Shown: positions 34,816 through 43,580 of the stretch, one piece after another
Position numbering within the stretch: the first letter of the stretch is position 1
How the letters are laid out: each line of letters starts with the position of its first letter
Assembly (NCBI RefSeq): GCF_014084125.1
Contig: NZ_CP048405.1
Coordinates: 6,572,001 to 6,636,000, forward strand
From: Streptacidiphilus sp. PB12-B1b
GTDB lineage: Bacteria; Actinomycetota; Actinomycetes; Streptomycetales; Streptomycetaceae
Length of the DNA: 64,000 nt
Direction: 5' to 3'
Notes under the pieces: generated by a model
What the model was told of the DNA's origin: nothing
Databases searched by the model: none
Seen by the model: only the letters and a program-made list of their open reading frames with translations
Made by a program: the position numbers and the translations under genes

Positions 34816-34869
34816 TGGCTGGCAAGAATCTGCGGGAGCTACAAGGTGACTGTGCGAAAGGGTTAATCA

Positions 34870-35796
34870 ATGGGAAACGCCCTCAGCCAGGGGCAGGTCG
34901 ATTTCTACCGCGAGAACGGGTTCTGTGTCGCCGAGGGGATTTTCGACGCCGCGGTGATCGAGCAGGCGCGAGCCGTTGTGGACGGCCTGCTCTCCTCCGC
35001 GGACCTGGCCAGTGTGGCCGAGGCCGAGCCGGAGGACGGCTCCCGGGCCCGCCGCATCTGGGCACCCACCTCACGGGACAAGCTCTTCGCCGGCATCGCC
35101 GAGGACACCCGACTCCTGGACGCCGTCGAGCAGCTGATCGGCCCCGACATCGTCCTGCAGTACTCCAAGCTCAACGTCAAACCCCCGCGCGTGGGCAGCG
35201 TCGTGGAATGGCACCAGGACTTCGCGTACTACCCGCACACCAACACCGACCTGGTCGCCACCCTCATCTACCTGGACGACGCCACCCGCGAGAACGCCTG
35301 CCTGCGCGTGGTCCCCGGCTCCCACCGGCACGGCCTGTTCAAGCACGAGGCCGACGGCCACTTCGTCGGCAAGGTCGCCTCCCCCGCCGACGCCGGACTG
35401 GACGACGCCACCGTCACCGACTGCGAGGGACCGGCAGGATCGGTGGTCTTCATCCACCCCCTGCTCCTGCACAGCTCGGAGAAGAACCTCTCGGACATGT
35501 ACCGCCGCGTCTTCATCCCCTCCTACCGCGCGGCCGACGCCCTGCCCATCTACTACGGCCCGCACGCCGCCCACAACGAGCCCACCGCCAAACTCGTCCG
35601 CGGCACCACCCCCAGGACCGTCCGCAGCGAACCCGGCCAGTGGCAGCTCCCCATCGCCGCAGCCGAGTTCAACTCCCTCTACCAGGTCCAGGAAGGCTCC
35701 CACCTGGGCAACGGGACCAAGACCCCCACCGGCTACTTCGCCCACGAAACCGACACCGACACCAGCACCAACGCCGGTACCGGCGCCTCGATGTGA
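34870..35796 (+). CDS. PhyH-type Fe(II)/2-oxoglutarate dioxygenase
   Basis: This 308-residue phytanoyl-CoA-dioxygenase-fold enzyme has iron ligands H115 and D117 in EWHQDFAYYPHTNTD and distal H201 in PLLLHSSEKN. Arg213 in YRRVFIPSYR fits the co-substrate Arg. RVVPGSHRHGLF is the usual loop after the first strand. EctD, the ectoine hydroxylase, belongs to this family, which is notable beside EctB-like enzymes. The substrate is more likely a cluster-specific amino acid or ligated intermediate. The last 25 residues are Thr/Asp-rich and probably disordered. It has its own repeat-bearing promoter and leads the operon with two ligases and the exporter. Confidence 0.85.
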   Translation: MGNALSQGQVDFYRENGFCVAEGIFDAAVIEQARAVVDGLLSSADLASVAEAEPEDGSRARRIWAPTSRDKLFAGIAEDTRLLDAVEQLIGPDIVLQYSKLNVKPPRVGSVVEWHQDFAYYPHTNTDLVATLIYLDDATRENACLRVVPGSHRHGLFKHEADGHFVGKVASPADAGLDDATVTDCEGPAGSVVFIHPLLLHSSEKNLSDMYRRVFIPSYRAADALPIYYGPHAAHNEPTAKLVRGTTPRTVRSEPGQWQLPIAAAEFNSLYQVQEGSHLGNGTKTPTGYFAHETDTDTSTNAGTGASM

Positions 35797-35808
35797 ACAT
35801 GAACGGAG

Positions 35809-35844
35809 CCCCGGCGCAGGGCCCGAACAAGCCCCGCGCCGGGG
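35809..35844 (+). terminator. Intra-operon hairpin before ATP-grasp ligase B
   Basis: CCCCGGCGC (35809-35817) pairs with GCGCCGGGG (35836-35844) around an 18-base loop. It lies between the dioxygenase stop and the AAGGAG site of the next gene. It may reduce reading into the downstream genes or stabilise the upstream message. Confidence 0.45.
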
Positions 35845-35866
35845 ACGAGAAGCAACAAGGAGCATC

Positions 35867-37120
35867 ATGACCAGCCCGCTGAGCGGCAAGCCCGCTGTCG
35901 TGCTCATGGACCCCTGCGGGCCGAGCATGGGTTTCAAACCCCAGGCCGCCGAGCGCGGGTTGGCCGTGATCTCCGTCTACACCATGCCCCGTGAGCACGT
36001 CCAGAGCCGTTGGCCGGACCACACCACGGGCGACACGGTCAGCATCTACGCGGCGGAGCCGGACCGGATCCGGGCCGAACTCGCCGAGCTGGGCGCCGAC
36101 ATCCGCGCGGTGGTGCCCGCCTCCGACGTGTCCGTGGACCAGGCGGACACGCTGGCCGAGGAGTTCGGGCTGCCCGGCAACGGCGCCCGGCTCGCCGTCG
36201 CCCGCCGGGACAAGTCGGTGATGCGGGAGACGGCCGCGCGGGCGGGGATCCGCATCCCCCGGTACGCGCTGGTCGAGGACGCGGCCGACATCCCCGATGC
36301 CGCGCGCGCCGTCGGCTTCCCCGCCTTCCTCAAGCAGACGACCGGGGGCTCGTCGCACGGCGTCCGGCTGCTGAGCGGCCCCGAGGACGTCGAGGACCTC
36401 TCGACCCTGCACCAGACCGACCACTTCGGCCGGCCGGTCCAGGGCTGGCTGGTCGAGCAGTACGTGCGCGGCCGTGAACTGGGCGTCAACTTCTTGTCGC
36501 ACAACGGCGAGCACCACATCGTGGACATCTGGGAGTACCGGCAGCCCGACGACCGGGACTACGCGTTCCCCTACTGGGACTGGGCGCAGATCCCGCAGGA
36601 CGACCCCGACTGGCAGACGGCCGTCGACTACGTGCGGCCGGTGCTGGACGCGTTCGGCGTGCGCCTGGGCCCCAGCCACACCGAGATCAAGGTCTCGGAC
36701 GGCGACGCCTACCTCATCGAGCTGGGCGCCCGGCTGCCCGCCTACCCCATGATCGACGCGTGGATCGCGCACAGCGACCTCGACCCGCACGGCCAGACCC
36801 TGGCCTGCCGGCTGGGCGAGGTGCCGAAGATCGCGGCCGCGCCGGTGCGGCACCACAGCTTCTGCGGCGCCAACGCCATCCGCAACGACGGTCCGGCCGG
36901 TCGGCTGGTGGAGATCCGCGGACTGGACAAGGTGGAGCAACTGCCCGGCGTGGACAAGCTGGTGGTGGGCCCCCGGCCGGGCGACACGGTGCCCACGACC
37001 GGCAGCATCAAGACCATTCCGGTGCGGGTGAGCGTCTCGGCGCCGGACCACCCGACCCTGGTCGAGCGGCTCACCGCGGTCCGCGAGGCCGTGGACATCG
37101 TGCTGGAACCGGTCCGCTGA
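35867..37120 (+). CDS. ATP-grasp ligase (B)
   Basis: This 417-residue ligase is a paralogue of ligase A at 26870. Shared blocks include the IWEYRQPDDRDY segment and the N-terminal VVLMDPCG-type strand. The ATP-grasp loop is VGFPAFLKQTTGGSSHGVRLL, the clamp GWLVEQYVRGRELGVNFLS, and the metal end HTEIKVSDGDAYLIELGARLP. It should form an amide or peptide bond from an amino acid or a 7-deazaguanine-type partner. AAGGAG precedes the ATG by 5 bases. The exporter starts six bases after its stop. Confidence 0.85.
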   Translation: MTSPLSGKPAVVLMDPCGPSMGFKPQAAERGLAVISVYTMPREHVQSRWPDHTTGDTVSIYAAEPDRIRAELAELGADIRAVVPASDVSVDQADTLAEEFGLPGNGARLAVARRDKSVMRETAARAGIRIPRYALVEDAADIPDAARAVGFPAFLKQTTGGSSHGVRLLSGPEDVEDLSTLHQTDHFGRPVQGWLVEQYVRGRELGVNFLSHNGEHHIVDIWEYRQPDDRDYAFPYWDWAQIPQDDPDWQTAVDYVRPVLDAFGVRLGPSHTEIKVSDGDAYLIELGARLPAYPMIDAWIAHSDLDPHGQTLACRLGEVPKIAAAPVRHHSFCGANAIRNDGPAGRLVEIRGLDKVEQLPGVDKLVVGPRPGDTVPTTGSIKTIPVRVSVSAPDHPTLVERLTAVREAVDIVLEPVR

Positions 37121-37125
37121 TCTCG

Positions 37126-38364
37126 ATGAGGTTCTTGTCCCCGTACCGGGAGCTGTTCTCCCTGCCGAGATTCGGCTCGTCCCTGTTCGCGGCTGTCGCA
37201 GCCAAGCTCAGGCCGGGTATCTCCTCGCTCGCCCTCCTGCTGGAGGTCGCGCACTACCGGGGCTTCGACCAGGCGGCCGTCGTCGTCTCGGTGTCGGCGC
37301 TGGCCGGGGCCACCCTCCCGCTGCGCGGCAGGCTGGTGGACCGCTACGGCTACCCGCTGGTGCTGGCTCCGGCGCTGGTGGCGTACCTGGTGACGCTGGC
37401 CGTCCTGGTGCTGAACGAGAGCACCCGCGGACCGTTCGCCGTCACCCTCGTCAGCGCGTTCCTCTCCGGGCTGTCGGCTCCCCCGATCCAGATCGTGACC
37501 CGGCTGATGTGGGGCACGCTGACCACGGGCACGCTCCGGACGACCGTCCTGTCGCTGGACGCCATGCTGACCGACGTGGGCTTCATCGTCGGTCCGACCA
37601 TCGCGGCCTTCCTGGTGGTGGTCGTGGCGCCGTGGGCCGGTCTGGCCGCCTCCGCGCTGCTGTGCGCCTGCTCGACCCTGCTGCTGCTCTCCCGCAGACC
37701 GCCAAAGCCGCCGAAACGGGAGTCGTCCGAGAAGCGCCACTGGCTGGGCCCGCTGGGCAACCAGGTGCTGCGCCGGACGATGGCGGCGGCGGTCTCCTTC
37801 TTCCTCGGGGTCCGCGCCATCGAGCTGGCCTTCCCCGCCTGGGCGCAGCAGCACCACGCGCCGCTGATGAGCGGGGTGCTGCTGAGCTGCATGTCGGTGG
37901 GCAGCGTGGGCGGCGGGCTCATCCGGGGCGCCCTGCCGGAGCGTTGGTCTGCCAAGGCCACCCTGCCGGTGACGCTGGTCGTGCTGTGCCTGGGCACCCT
38001 GCTGGTGGCGGCGGCCAGCTTCAGCTGGACGGCGGTCCTGATCGCGGCTGCGGCGGTCATGGGCATCGCGCTGGGGCCCAGCTTCGTGGCCCTGTGGGTG
38101 ATGGCGAGCGACCTGTCCCCGGCGGACATGTCCGCGGAGACCCTGTCGTGGATCAGTTCGTGCATGTCGCTGGGCGGGTCCGTCGGCGCGGCGGTCGGCA
38201 GTGTGGTCGCCGCGGCCGCCGGTCCGGCGTCGCTGCTGGTGGTCTCGGCCGTGGCCCTGGCCACCGCGTCCTGGCTGGCGCACCTGGCCATCGCGGCCAG
38301 GCCGGCGGCGGATCAGCTGCCGGGCGTCGACGTCCACCAGGCCGTGAAGGCGGGAGAGCCGTGA
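37126..38364 (+). CDS. MFS exporter
   Basis: This 412-residue membrane protein starts at ATG 37126, just past the ligase stop. About twelve hydrophobic segments are visible, with the family loop GRLVDRYGYPLVL between helices 2 and 3 and a basic middle loop (LLSRRPPKPPKRESSEKRH). It resembles Streptomyces transporters sitting beside small-molecule clusters, which export the product and give self-protection. No other exporter is seen in the cluster. The stop overlaps the start of the next ligase by four bases (GTGA), so the genes are coupled. Confidence 0.82.
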   Translation: MRFLSPYRELFSLPRFGSSLFAAVAAKLRPGISSLALLLEVAHYRGFDQAAVVVSVSALAGATLPLRGRLVDRYGYPLVLAPALVAYLVTLAVLVLNESTRGPFAVTLVSAFLSGLSAPPIQIVTRLMWGTLTTGTLRTTVLSLDAMLTDVGFIVGPTIAAFLVVVVAPWAGLAASALLCACSTLLLLSRRPPKPPKRESSEKRHWLGPLGNQVLRRTMAAAVSFFLGVRAIELAFPAWAQQHHAPLMSGVLLSCMSVGSVGGGLIRGALPERWSAKATLPVTLVVLCLGTLLVAAASFSWTAVLIAAAAVMGIALGPSFVALWVMASDLSPADMSAETLSWISSCMSLGGSVGAAVGSVVAAAAGPASLLVVSAVALATASWLAHLAIAARPAADQLPGVDVHQAVKAGEP

Positions 38365-39572
38365 CGCGCCAGCGGGTGGCCCTGGTGAGCCACGTCGGCT
38401 ACGACACCTACCGGCACCCCGACGGCAGCCTCTTCTTCCCCCCGGACGAGTACGACGTCACGCTGCTGGCCCGGCCCCGGCACCTCGCCCAGGTGTCTCC
38501 CGGGCAGGTGGGCCGCTGCATACCGGTGGACATCGACGCCCCGGCCGGGCTCGCCCTGCCGGAGCTGGTCGGTGACGCCGCGTTCGACTGGGTGGTGGCG
38601 ACCCAGGAGCGGCTGCTGCTTCCGGCGGCGCGGCTGCGCGAGGCCCTGGGCGTGGCCGGGCAGGGAACGGAGCAGACGCTGCTGCTCCGCGACAAGGTGG
38701 CCATGAAGCGCCACTTCTCGGCGCACGGCATCCGGGTCCCGGAGTTCCTGGAGGTCTCCGAACCCGCCCAGGCGGCAGGGCTGCTGGACCGGTTCGGCCA
38801 GATCGTCGTCAAGCCGGTCCACGGCGCCGGCTCCTTCGATGTGCACATGGTCCGCGACCACGACCAGCTGATGCGCCTGCAGCGGCAGGGATTCGCCGGT
38901 CAGGACCGTTACGAGGCCGAGGAGTTCATCACCGGTCGGCAGTTCCACATCGACAGCGCCGTCAGCAACGGCGTGCCGGTCGCCGCCTCCGTCTCGCAGT
39001 ACCTGGACTCGCACGAGACCTTCCCGCTGGACGGGCAGATCCGCTCGCACACCCTGGACGACGGGCCCGACCTCGAACTCCTGCTGGAGTTCAACCGCGC
39101 GGTGCTCGGCTGCATCGGCTGGTTCAGCGGCGCCGCGCACCTGGAGGCGTTCCTCGACACCCACGGCAGTCCGGTGTTCTGCGAGTTGGGCGGACGCCCC
39201 GGCGGCGCCGGGATCGAGACCGCGTTCCGGCACCGCCACGGGATCTCGCTGCTCCACTCCAGCATCCTGCCGCAGCTCGGGCGCCAGGTCGCGGACGGCG
39301 GCCCGCGGGCGCGCCCGGACCGACCGGCGACCGGCTGGTCGATGGTCTACCCGCCCCGGCTGGGCCGTTTCCGCGGCTACGACGCGCTGCCCAAGGCCGA
39401 CTGGCTGCTCCAGCTCACCACGCCCTACCGCCCCGGCGACCCGGTGCGGCCGCCCAGGCGGTCCACGGACGCCCTCGCGGTCGCGGCCGTCTGCGGCCGG
39501 GACGCGGCCGAGGTGGTCGACCGGCTGGCCGAGGTCAAGCGCGGGATCGGCGTCACCATCACCCCGGAGTGA
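38361..39572 (+). CDS. ATP-grasp ligase (C)
   Basis: This 403-residue protein starts at GTG within the exporter stop. It is more distant from ligases A and B. The ATP-grasp core is read in RFGQIVVKPVHGAGSFDVHMV, YEAEEFITGRQFHIDSAVSNG and a metal end GSPVFCELGGRPGGAGIETAF. The N-terminal domain begins VALVSHVGYDTY. Its closest style is the amino-acid or carboxylate ligases linked to small peptides. With A and B, the cluster has three ligases, enough to join up to four units. It is the last gene of the operon; a separate hydrolase follows after 46 bases. Confidence 0.82.
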   Translation: MTRQRVALVSHVGYDTYRHPDGSLFFPPDEYDVTLLARPRHLAQVSPGQVGRCIPVDIDAPAGLALPELVGDAAFDWVVATQERLLLPAARLREALGVAGQGTEQTLLLRDKVAMKRHFSAHGIRVPEFLEVSEPAQAAGLLDRFGQIVVKPVHGAGSFDVHMVRDHDQLMRLQRQGFAGQDRYEAEEFITGRQFHIDSAVSNGVPVAASVSQYLDSHETFPLDGQIRSHTLDDGPDLELLLEFNRAVLGCIGWFSGAAHLEAFLDTHGSPVFCELGGRPGGAGIETAFRHRHGISLLHSSILPQLGRQVADGGPRARPDRPATGWSMVYPPRLGRFRGYDALPKADWLLQLTTPYRPGDPVRPPRRSTDALAVAAVCGRDAAEVVDRLAEVKRGIGVTITPE

Positions 39573-39618
39573 TCCGCCCCACCGCGTATGCTGCCGCCGA
39601 CACGGAAGCGAGGAGCCG

Positions 39619-40410
39619 ATGACGCACGCGACCACCACGGACGGTGTCCGCATCGCCTACCAGCTCCAGGGCCAGGGCGCGCCGCTGGTCCTGCTGGCCG
39701 GCCAGGCCAACAACCACCACTGGTGGGACCAGGTCCGGGCCGACTTCCATCCCGCCCGCAGCACCCTCACCCTCGACTACCGCGGCACCGGCGACAGCGA
39801 CAAGCCCGACGCCCCGTACAGCACCGAGCTGTTCGCCGAGGACGTCATCGCCGTCCTGGACCGGCTCGGCATCGACCGGGCCGACGTCTACGGCACCTCC
39901 ATGGGCGGGCGGGTGGCCCAGCAGCTGGCGGCCCGCCACCCGCACCGGGTGGCCGCGCTGGTGCTCGGCTGCACCTCCCCCGGCGGCCCGCACGGCGTCG
40001 AGCGCAGCAACGACGTCCGCAAGGCCCTGGCGCAGCCCCGGCCCGAGGCCGCGCGGCAGGCCCTGCTGGAGCTGATGTACACGCCCCGGTGGCTCGACTC
40101 CCATCCGGGCCCGCACCACACCCTCGGCGATCCGGGCATGCCCGCCCACGCCCGGCGCCACCACCTGGCGGCCAGCAACCGGCACGACGCCTGGGAGCTG
40201 CTGCCGGACATCGCCGCACCCACCCTGGTGATCCACGGGGCCGACGACCTGCTCAACCCCGCCGCCAACGCCCCGCTGCTCGCCGACCGCATCCCCGGCG
40301 CCCGGCTGGAGCTGATCCCGCAGGCCCGGCACGCCTACTTCGAGGAGTTCCGCGCCCTGGCCGGGCCGCTGGTCCTGGACTTCCTGACCACCGCCCCGAG
40401 CAGGCCGTAG
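39619..40410 (+). CDS. Alpha/beta hydrolase
   Basis: This 263-residue alpha/beta-hydrolase-fold protein has nucleophile Ser in YGTSMGGRVAQQLAA, acid in VIHGADDLLNP and His in PQARHAYFEEF. An oxyanion-type segment LAGQANNHHWW precedes it. Relatives include 3-oxoadipate enol-lactonase-like and general esterases. It follows the ligase by 46 bases with GAGGAG near its ATG. Whether it belongs to the cluster (for instance thioester or ester cleavage) or to the flanking chromosome is uncertain, because a terminator lies after it. Confidence 0.82.
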   Translation: MTHATTTDGVRIAYQLQGQGAPLVLLAGQANNHHWWDQVRADFHPARSTLTLDYRGTGDSDKPDAPYSTELFAEDVIAVLDRLGIDRADVYGTSMGGRVAQQLAARHPHRVAALVLGCTSPGGPHGVERSNDVRKALAQPRPEAARQALLELMYTPRWLDSHPGPHHTLGDPGMPAHARRHHLAASNRHDAWELLPDIAAPTLVIHGADDLLNPAANAPLLADRIPGARLELIPQARHAYFEEFRALAGPLVLDFLTTAPSRP

Positions 40411-40439
40411 CCGCACCGCCGAAGGCGCTGGTCTCCGGC

Positions 40440-40473
40440 GGGTCCGCCGCCTGAACCGACGGCGGGCGGACCC
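40440..40473 (+). terminator. Hairpin after the alpha/beta hydrolase gene
   Basis: GGGTCCGCC (40440-40448) and GGCGGACCC (40465-40473) form a 9-bp stem 29 bases past the stop. It probably marks the right end of the cluster transcripts. Confidence 0.6.
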
Positions 40474-40634
40474 ACGTGGGGGCGGGCGCAGTACGGCTAG
40501 AGTCTTCCCGCGGAGCGCCCGCCCCCACGACGACGAGCCCGGCCTGGAACCCTGATGCGCCCCTTCGTGCAGATAGCCCCGAACCACCCGCCCCGCCGGG
40601 CCGGGCTGGCGCGCGCGGTACCGGCGGGCCGCCC

Positions 40635-42029
40635 GTGAGCCGGGCCGGCAGGCGCAGCCCCAAGCACGCGCGTCCACCGGACCAGGTGTACCGCAGCTCC
40701 TTCTTCCTGCTCGCCGCGACCGTCGTCACCTCCGGCCTCGGCTTCCTGTTCTGGGTGGTCGTCGCGCGCTTCTACAGCCCCTCGCAGGTCGGGCTGGCCA
40801 CCTCGCTGATCTCCGCGACCTCGCTGATCTCCTACCTGAGCCTGTTCGGCCTCAACAGCACGCTGATCCGCTTCCCCGCCGCCGGGGTCTCCCGCAACGG
40901 CCAGATCACCCAGTCGCTGGTGGTGGTGGCGGCCACCTCGTGCGCGGTGGGGATCGGCTACCTGGCCGGGCTGCCGTGGTACGGGCAGCGGCTCCTCTTC
41001 GTCCGCGACCACCTGCTGCTGTCGGCGGCCTTCGTGGTCTTCTGCGCCTGCGCCGCGCTGAACCTGCTGACCGACTCGGTCTTCATCAGCGCCCGGGTGC
41101 CGCAGTACAACGTGCTGGTGGACGGCGTTCTGCAGGGCCTGGCCAAGCTGGCGCTGCCGGCCCTGCTGGTCGGCAGCGGCGTGGCCGGCATCCTCGACTC
41201 GGTCGGCGGCGGCTACGTCGTGGCGGTGCTGGCCTCGCTGGTGCTGATGAGCCGCAGGCTCGGCTTCCGCTTCGACCTGCTCTCCCGGGGGACGCGGCTG
41301 CGCGAGCAGCTGCGCTTCTCCGTGGCCAGCTACGTCTCCAGCCTGCTCAACCTCGCCCCGCTGATGGTCGTGCCGCTGATCGTGCTGCAGCAGCTGGGAG
41401 CGGCCGCGGCCGGCTACTACTTCGTCGCCTTCCAGATAGCCAACCTGCTCAACTCGGTGTCGTACGCGGTGAGCGAGGCGGTCTTCGCCGAGGTCTCCTA
41501 CGACCCCTCCCGCTTCGGGGTGCTGCTGCGGCGCTCGGTGGTGATCATCATCGGCGTGCAGATACCGGCCGCGGCGACGGTCGCGTTCGGCAGCGGGCTG
41601 CTGCTGACACTCTTCGGCGGCGGCTACGCCACCCAGGCGCACCCGCTGCTCCAGGTCTTCGCCATGGGCGCGCTCGCGGTCGCGCTGAACACCTGGGCGG
41701 GCTACATCCTCAAGCTGGTCCGGCTGATGCGCGCGCTGATCCTCAGCAATGTCGTCTACGCGGTGGTGACCATCGCCCTGTCCGTGCTCTGGGCCCCGCA
41801 CGGGCTGGTCTGGCTGGGCTGGGCCTGGGCGGCCGGCAACGTCGCCTCCGGGCTGGTCGCCCTGGTCGCCCTGGTCACCCGGCGGCGCCGGCGGACCGCC
41901 CCCGCGCCGGAGCAGCCGACGGCGCTGGACCAGCCGACGCTGCAGCTCGCCGTGGTCTGGGACACCTCCGATCCGGACCGGCCCTGGGCGCGGAGCCCGC
42001 TCCAGCCGTGGGGCGAAGCCACGGAGTGA
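40635..42029 (+). CDS. Polysaccharide-type flippase (MATE/Wzx-like)
   Basis: This 464-residue membrane protein has 12-14 predicted helices and the Wzx/MATE start VYRSSFFLLAATVVTSGLGF followed by WVVVARFYSPSQVGLATSL. It should flip a lipid-linked glycan or similar amphiphile across the membrane. I chose GTG 40635; the frame is open upstream to 40476 but that part is low-complexity Pro/Ala sequence. A 27-residue open frame (40555-40638) ends on this GTG as GTGA, which could be a coupled leader. It is followed by a converging gene. Confidence 0.8.
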   Translation: MSRAGRRSPKHARPPDQVYRSSFFLLAATVVTSGLGFLFWVVVARFYSPSQVGLATSLISATSLISYLSLFGLNSTLIRFPAAGVSRNGQITQSLVVVAATSCAVGIGYLAGLPWYGQRLLFVRDHLLLSAAFVVFCACAALNLLTDSVFISARVPQYNVLVDGVLQGLAKLALPALLVGSGVAGILDSVGGGYVVAVLASLVLMSRRLGFRFDLLSRGTRLREQLRFSVASYVSSLLNLAPLMVVPLIVLQQLGAAAAGYYFVAFQIANLLNSVSYAVSEAVFAEVSYDPSRFGVLLRRSVVIIIGVQIPAAATVAFGSGLLLTLFGGGYATQAHPLLQVFAMGALAVALNTWAGYILKLVRLMRALILSNVVYAVVTIALSVLWAPHGLVWLGWAWAAGNVASGLVALVALVTRRRRRTAPAPEQPTALDQPTLQLAVVWDTSDPDRPWARSPLQPWGEATE

Positions 42030-42061
42030 CGTCAGCGGCCTGCGGGTCCGGGCGGACGCGG

Positions 42062-43057
42062 TCAGGCCCGGCCGATCGCCCAGCGCGCCTTGTACAGGGC
42101 CGCCCCCGGGAAGGTCTCCACCCCGTCGGGATCGACCAGTTCGACGGTGGAGGTGCACCAGACGCAGGGGTTGTCGAGGCTCGGCGTCACCAGCAGGATC
42201 TGCCCGGTCGCCGGATCGTCGCCGATGCTCTTCACCGACGGGTGGTCCACCCGCGCCTGCTCCGGGAATGGCACGAAGGCCGCGTCCGGCACGCTGAACT
42301 GCAGGACGTGCCCGTCCGTGGTGACCCACAGCCGGTCGGGATCGCCCGCCACCGGGCCCAGGTCGTGGCCGCCGCCGTAGCCCGGCAGCGGAAACCGGGC
42401 GACCTCGCTCAGCTGCGGGTACAGCCGGCTGCGGTTGCAGGCCAGGGCCACCAGCACGGACCCGCCCACCGCCCACAGCAGCCCGGTGCCGGCGTCCCAG
42501 TGCACCCCGTGCGCGCCCGGCAGCAGGTACTCGGCGCAGCGGGTGCTGCGCGGGCCCAGCGCCGCCGCGTACAGCCGCACCCAGCCGCCGTCGCTCGCGG
42601 CCACCGCCACACCGCCGTCCGGCAGCAGCTCCACCGAGTGCGGGTTGGCCCCGGGGACGACGGTGGCCCAGTACACCTCGCCGTCCGGGAAGCCCGCCAC
42701 CACGACCAGCCCCTCCGAGGCGCAGGCAGCCACCGCCGGGGAGCCGTACAGTCGCGTCCACTTGGCCTCGCTGACGAGGTGCCAGCTCTCCTCGGGGCGC
42801 AGGTCGTCCAGCGAACCGCCGGGCGTCCAGACCCACTGCGCACCGGCCAGCGAGCGCCGCGCCACGGCCTCGGGCTCCAGCAGCACCACGCTGCGGGACG
42901 CCTGGTCGGCGGCGATGACCAGGGTGCCCCCGGCGCTCCTCGGCGCGGCCTCGGCGCGGGCGGGCCGGGCCGCCGTCGCCGCCAGGCCCGCGGCGGCGGC
43001 CACCCCGCCGCGCAGCAGGGCACGACGGTCCGGACGGTAGGCAGAAGCCAGGCGCAC
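42062..43057 (-). CDS. DUF6528-type Tat-exported protein
   Basis: This 331-residue protein has a twin-arginine signal (DRRALLRGGVAAAAGLAATA) and cleavage near ARAEAAP. The mature part is a beta-rich, propeller-like repeat protein with short strands and Trp-rich turns such as WVWTPGGSLDDLRPEESW. It matches the actinobacterial DUF6528 family in size and start. Its role is unknown. No lipobox or enzyme motif is visible. It converges with the flippase gene. Confidence 0.72.
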   Translation of the reverse strand: MRLASAYRPDRRALLRGGVAAAAGLAATAARPARAEAAPRSAGGTLVIAADQASRSVVLLEPEAVARRSLAGAQWVWTPGGSLDDLRPEESWHLVSEAKWTRLYGSPAVAACASEGLVVVAGFPDGEVYWATVVPGANPHSVELLPDGGVAVAASDGGWVRLYAAALGPRSTRCAEYLLPGAHGVHWDAGTGLLWAVGGSVLVALACNRSRLYPQLSEVARFPLPGYGGGHDLGPVAGDPDRLWVTTDGHVLQFSVPDAAFVPFPEQARVDHPSVKSIGDDPATGQILLVTPSLDNPCVWCTSTVELVDPDGVETFPGAALYKARWAIGRA

Positions 43058-43164
43058 AGGGTCTCATCTCTCCACGGCGGCTCGGTGCAGGGCAACCCCC
43101 GGCACCGCCCATACTCGGCAGCCGCCCCGGCGAAACCAAGAACCGACACGAAACGACACCACAC

Positions 43165-43214
43165 GGTCCGTACCGGCACGGACCGGACGGCGCAGTGCAG
43201 CGCGACCGCGCTGC
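43165..43214 (-). terminator. Paired hairpins after the DUF3349 gene
   Basis: Read leftward from the DUF3349 stop, a stem GCAGCGC-GACC-GCGCTGC (43197-43214) is followed by GGTCCGT-ACCGGC-ACGGACC (43165-43184). They probably end the phosphate transporter operon. Confidence 0.6.
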
Positions 43215-43225
43215 GGGGCCTGCCG

Positions 43226-43537
43226 TCAGTCGCGGGGCGCCAACTCGCCGGGCCCGGCCAGCGGCCAGCCCCCGGCGGCGAGCCGGGCGCTGACCCGGGC
43301 CACGTCCGACTCCAGCGGCCGGGCGTTGGTGACGCCGGCGATGGCGTCGCGGACGGCCTGCGCCGAGGCCGGGTCTCCGGTCGAGGCCAGCTCCTCGGCC
43401 AGGGCCGCCACGTCGGCGTCGCTGAGGCGGCGGGAGAGCAACGCGAACAGCGGGATGTAGTCGTAGGTGGGAACGCCCTCGGGGTAGCCGGCCCGGAGCC
43501 AGCCTATGACCGAGGAGAGAAGGGGCGGCAGGGCCAT
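43226..43537 (-). CDS. DUF3349 family protein
   Basis: This 103-residue protein has the family start MALPPLLSSVIGWLRAGYPE followed by GVPTYDYIPLFALLSRRLSD. The family is small, helical and actinobacterial, with no firm function. It is the last gene of the phosphate transporter operon (43-base gap after the small membrane gene), so a link to phosphate uptake is possible only by position. Confidence 0.8.
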   Translation of the reverse strand: MALPPLLSSVIGWLRAGYPEGVPTYDYIPLFALLSRRLSDADVAALAEELASTGDPASAQAVRDAIAGVTNARPLESDVARVSARLAAGGWPLAGPGELAPRD

Positions 43538-43580
43538 GGCTTGCGAACCTCTCGGTGTGGATTCCGCTCGTCCGTGGCCA

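Larger units (their letters stand above)
34409..34869. other. Long intergenic region with a duplicated leader and a gene scrap
   Basis: About 460 bases between the leftward mutase operon and the rightward PhyH-like gene. From left to right it holds the mutase ribosome site, a coding-like scrap (34514-34636), a copy of the aldolase start and leader (34621-34690), and repeat-bearing promoters (34681-34815). No intact gene is present. Confidence 0.65.
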
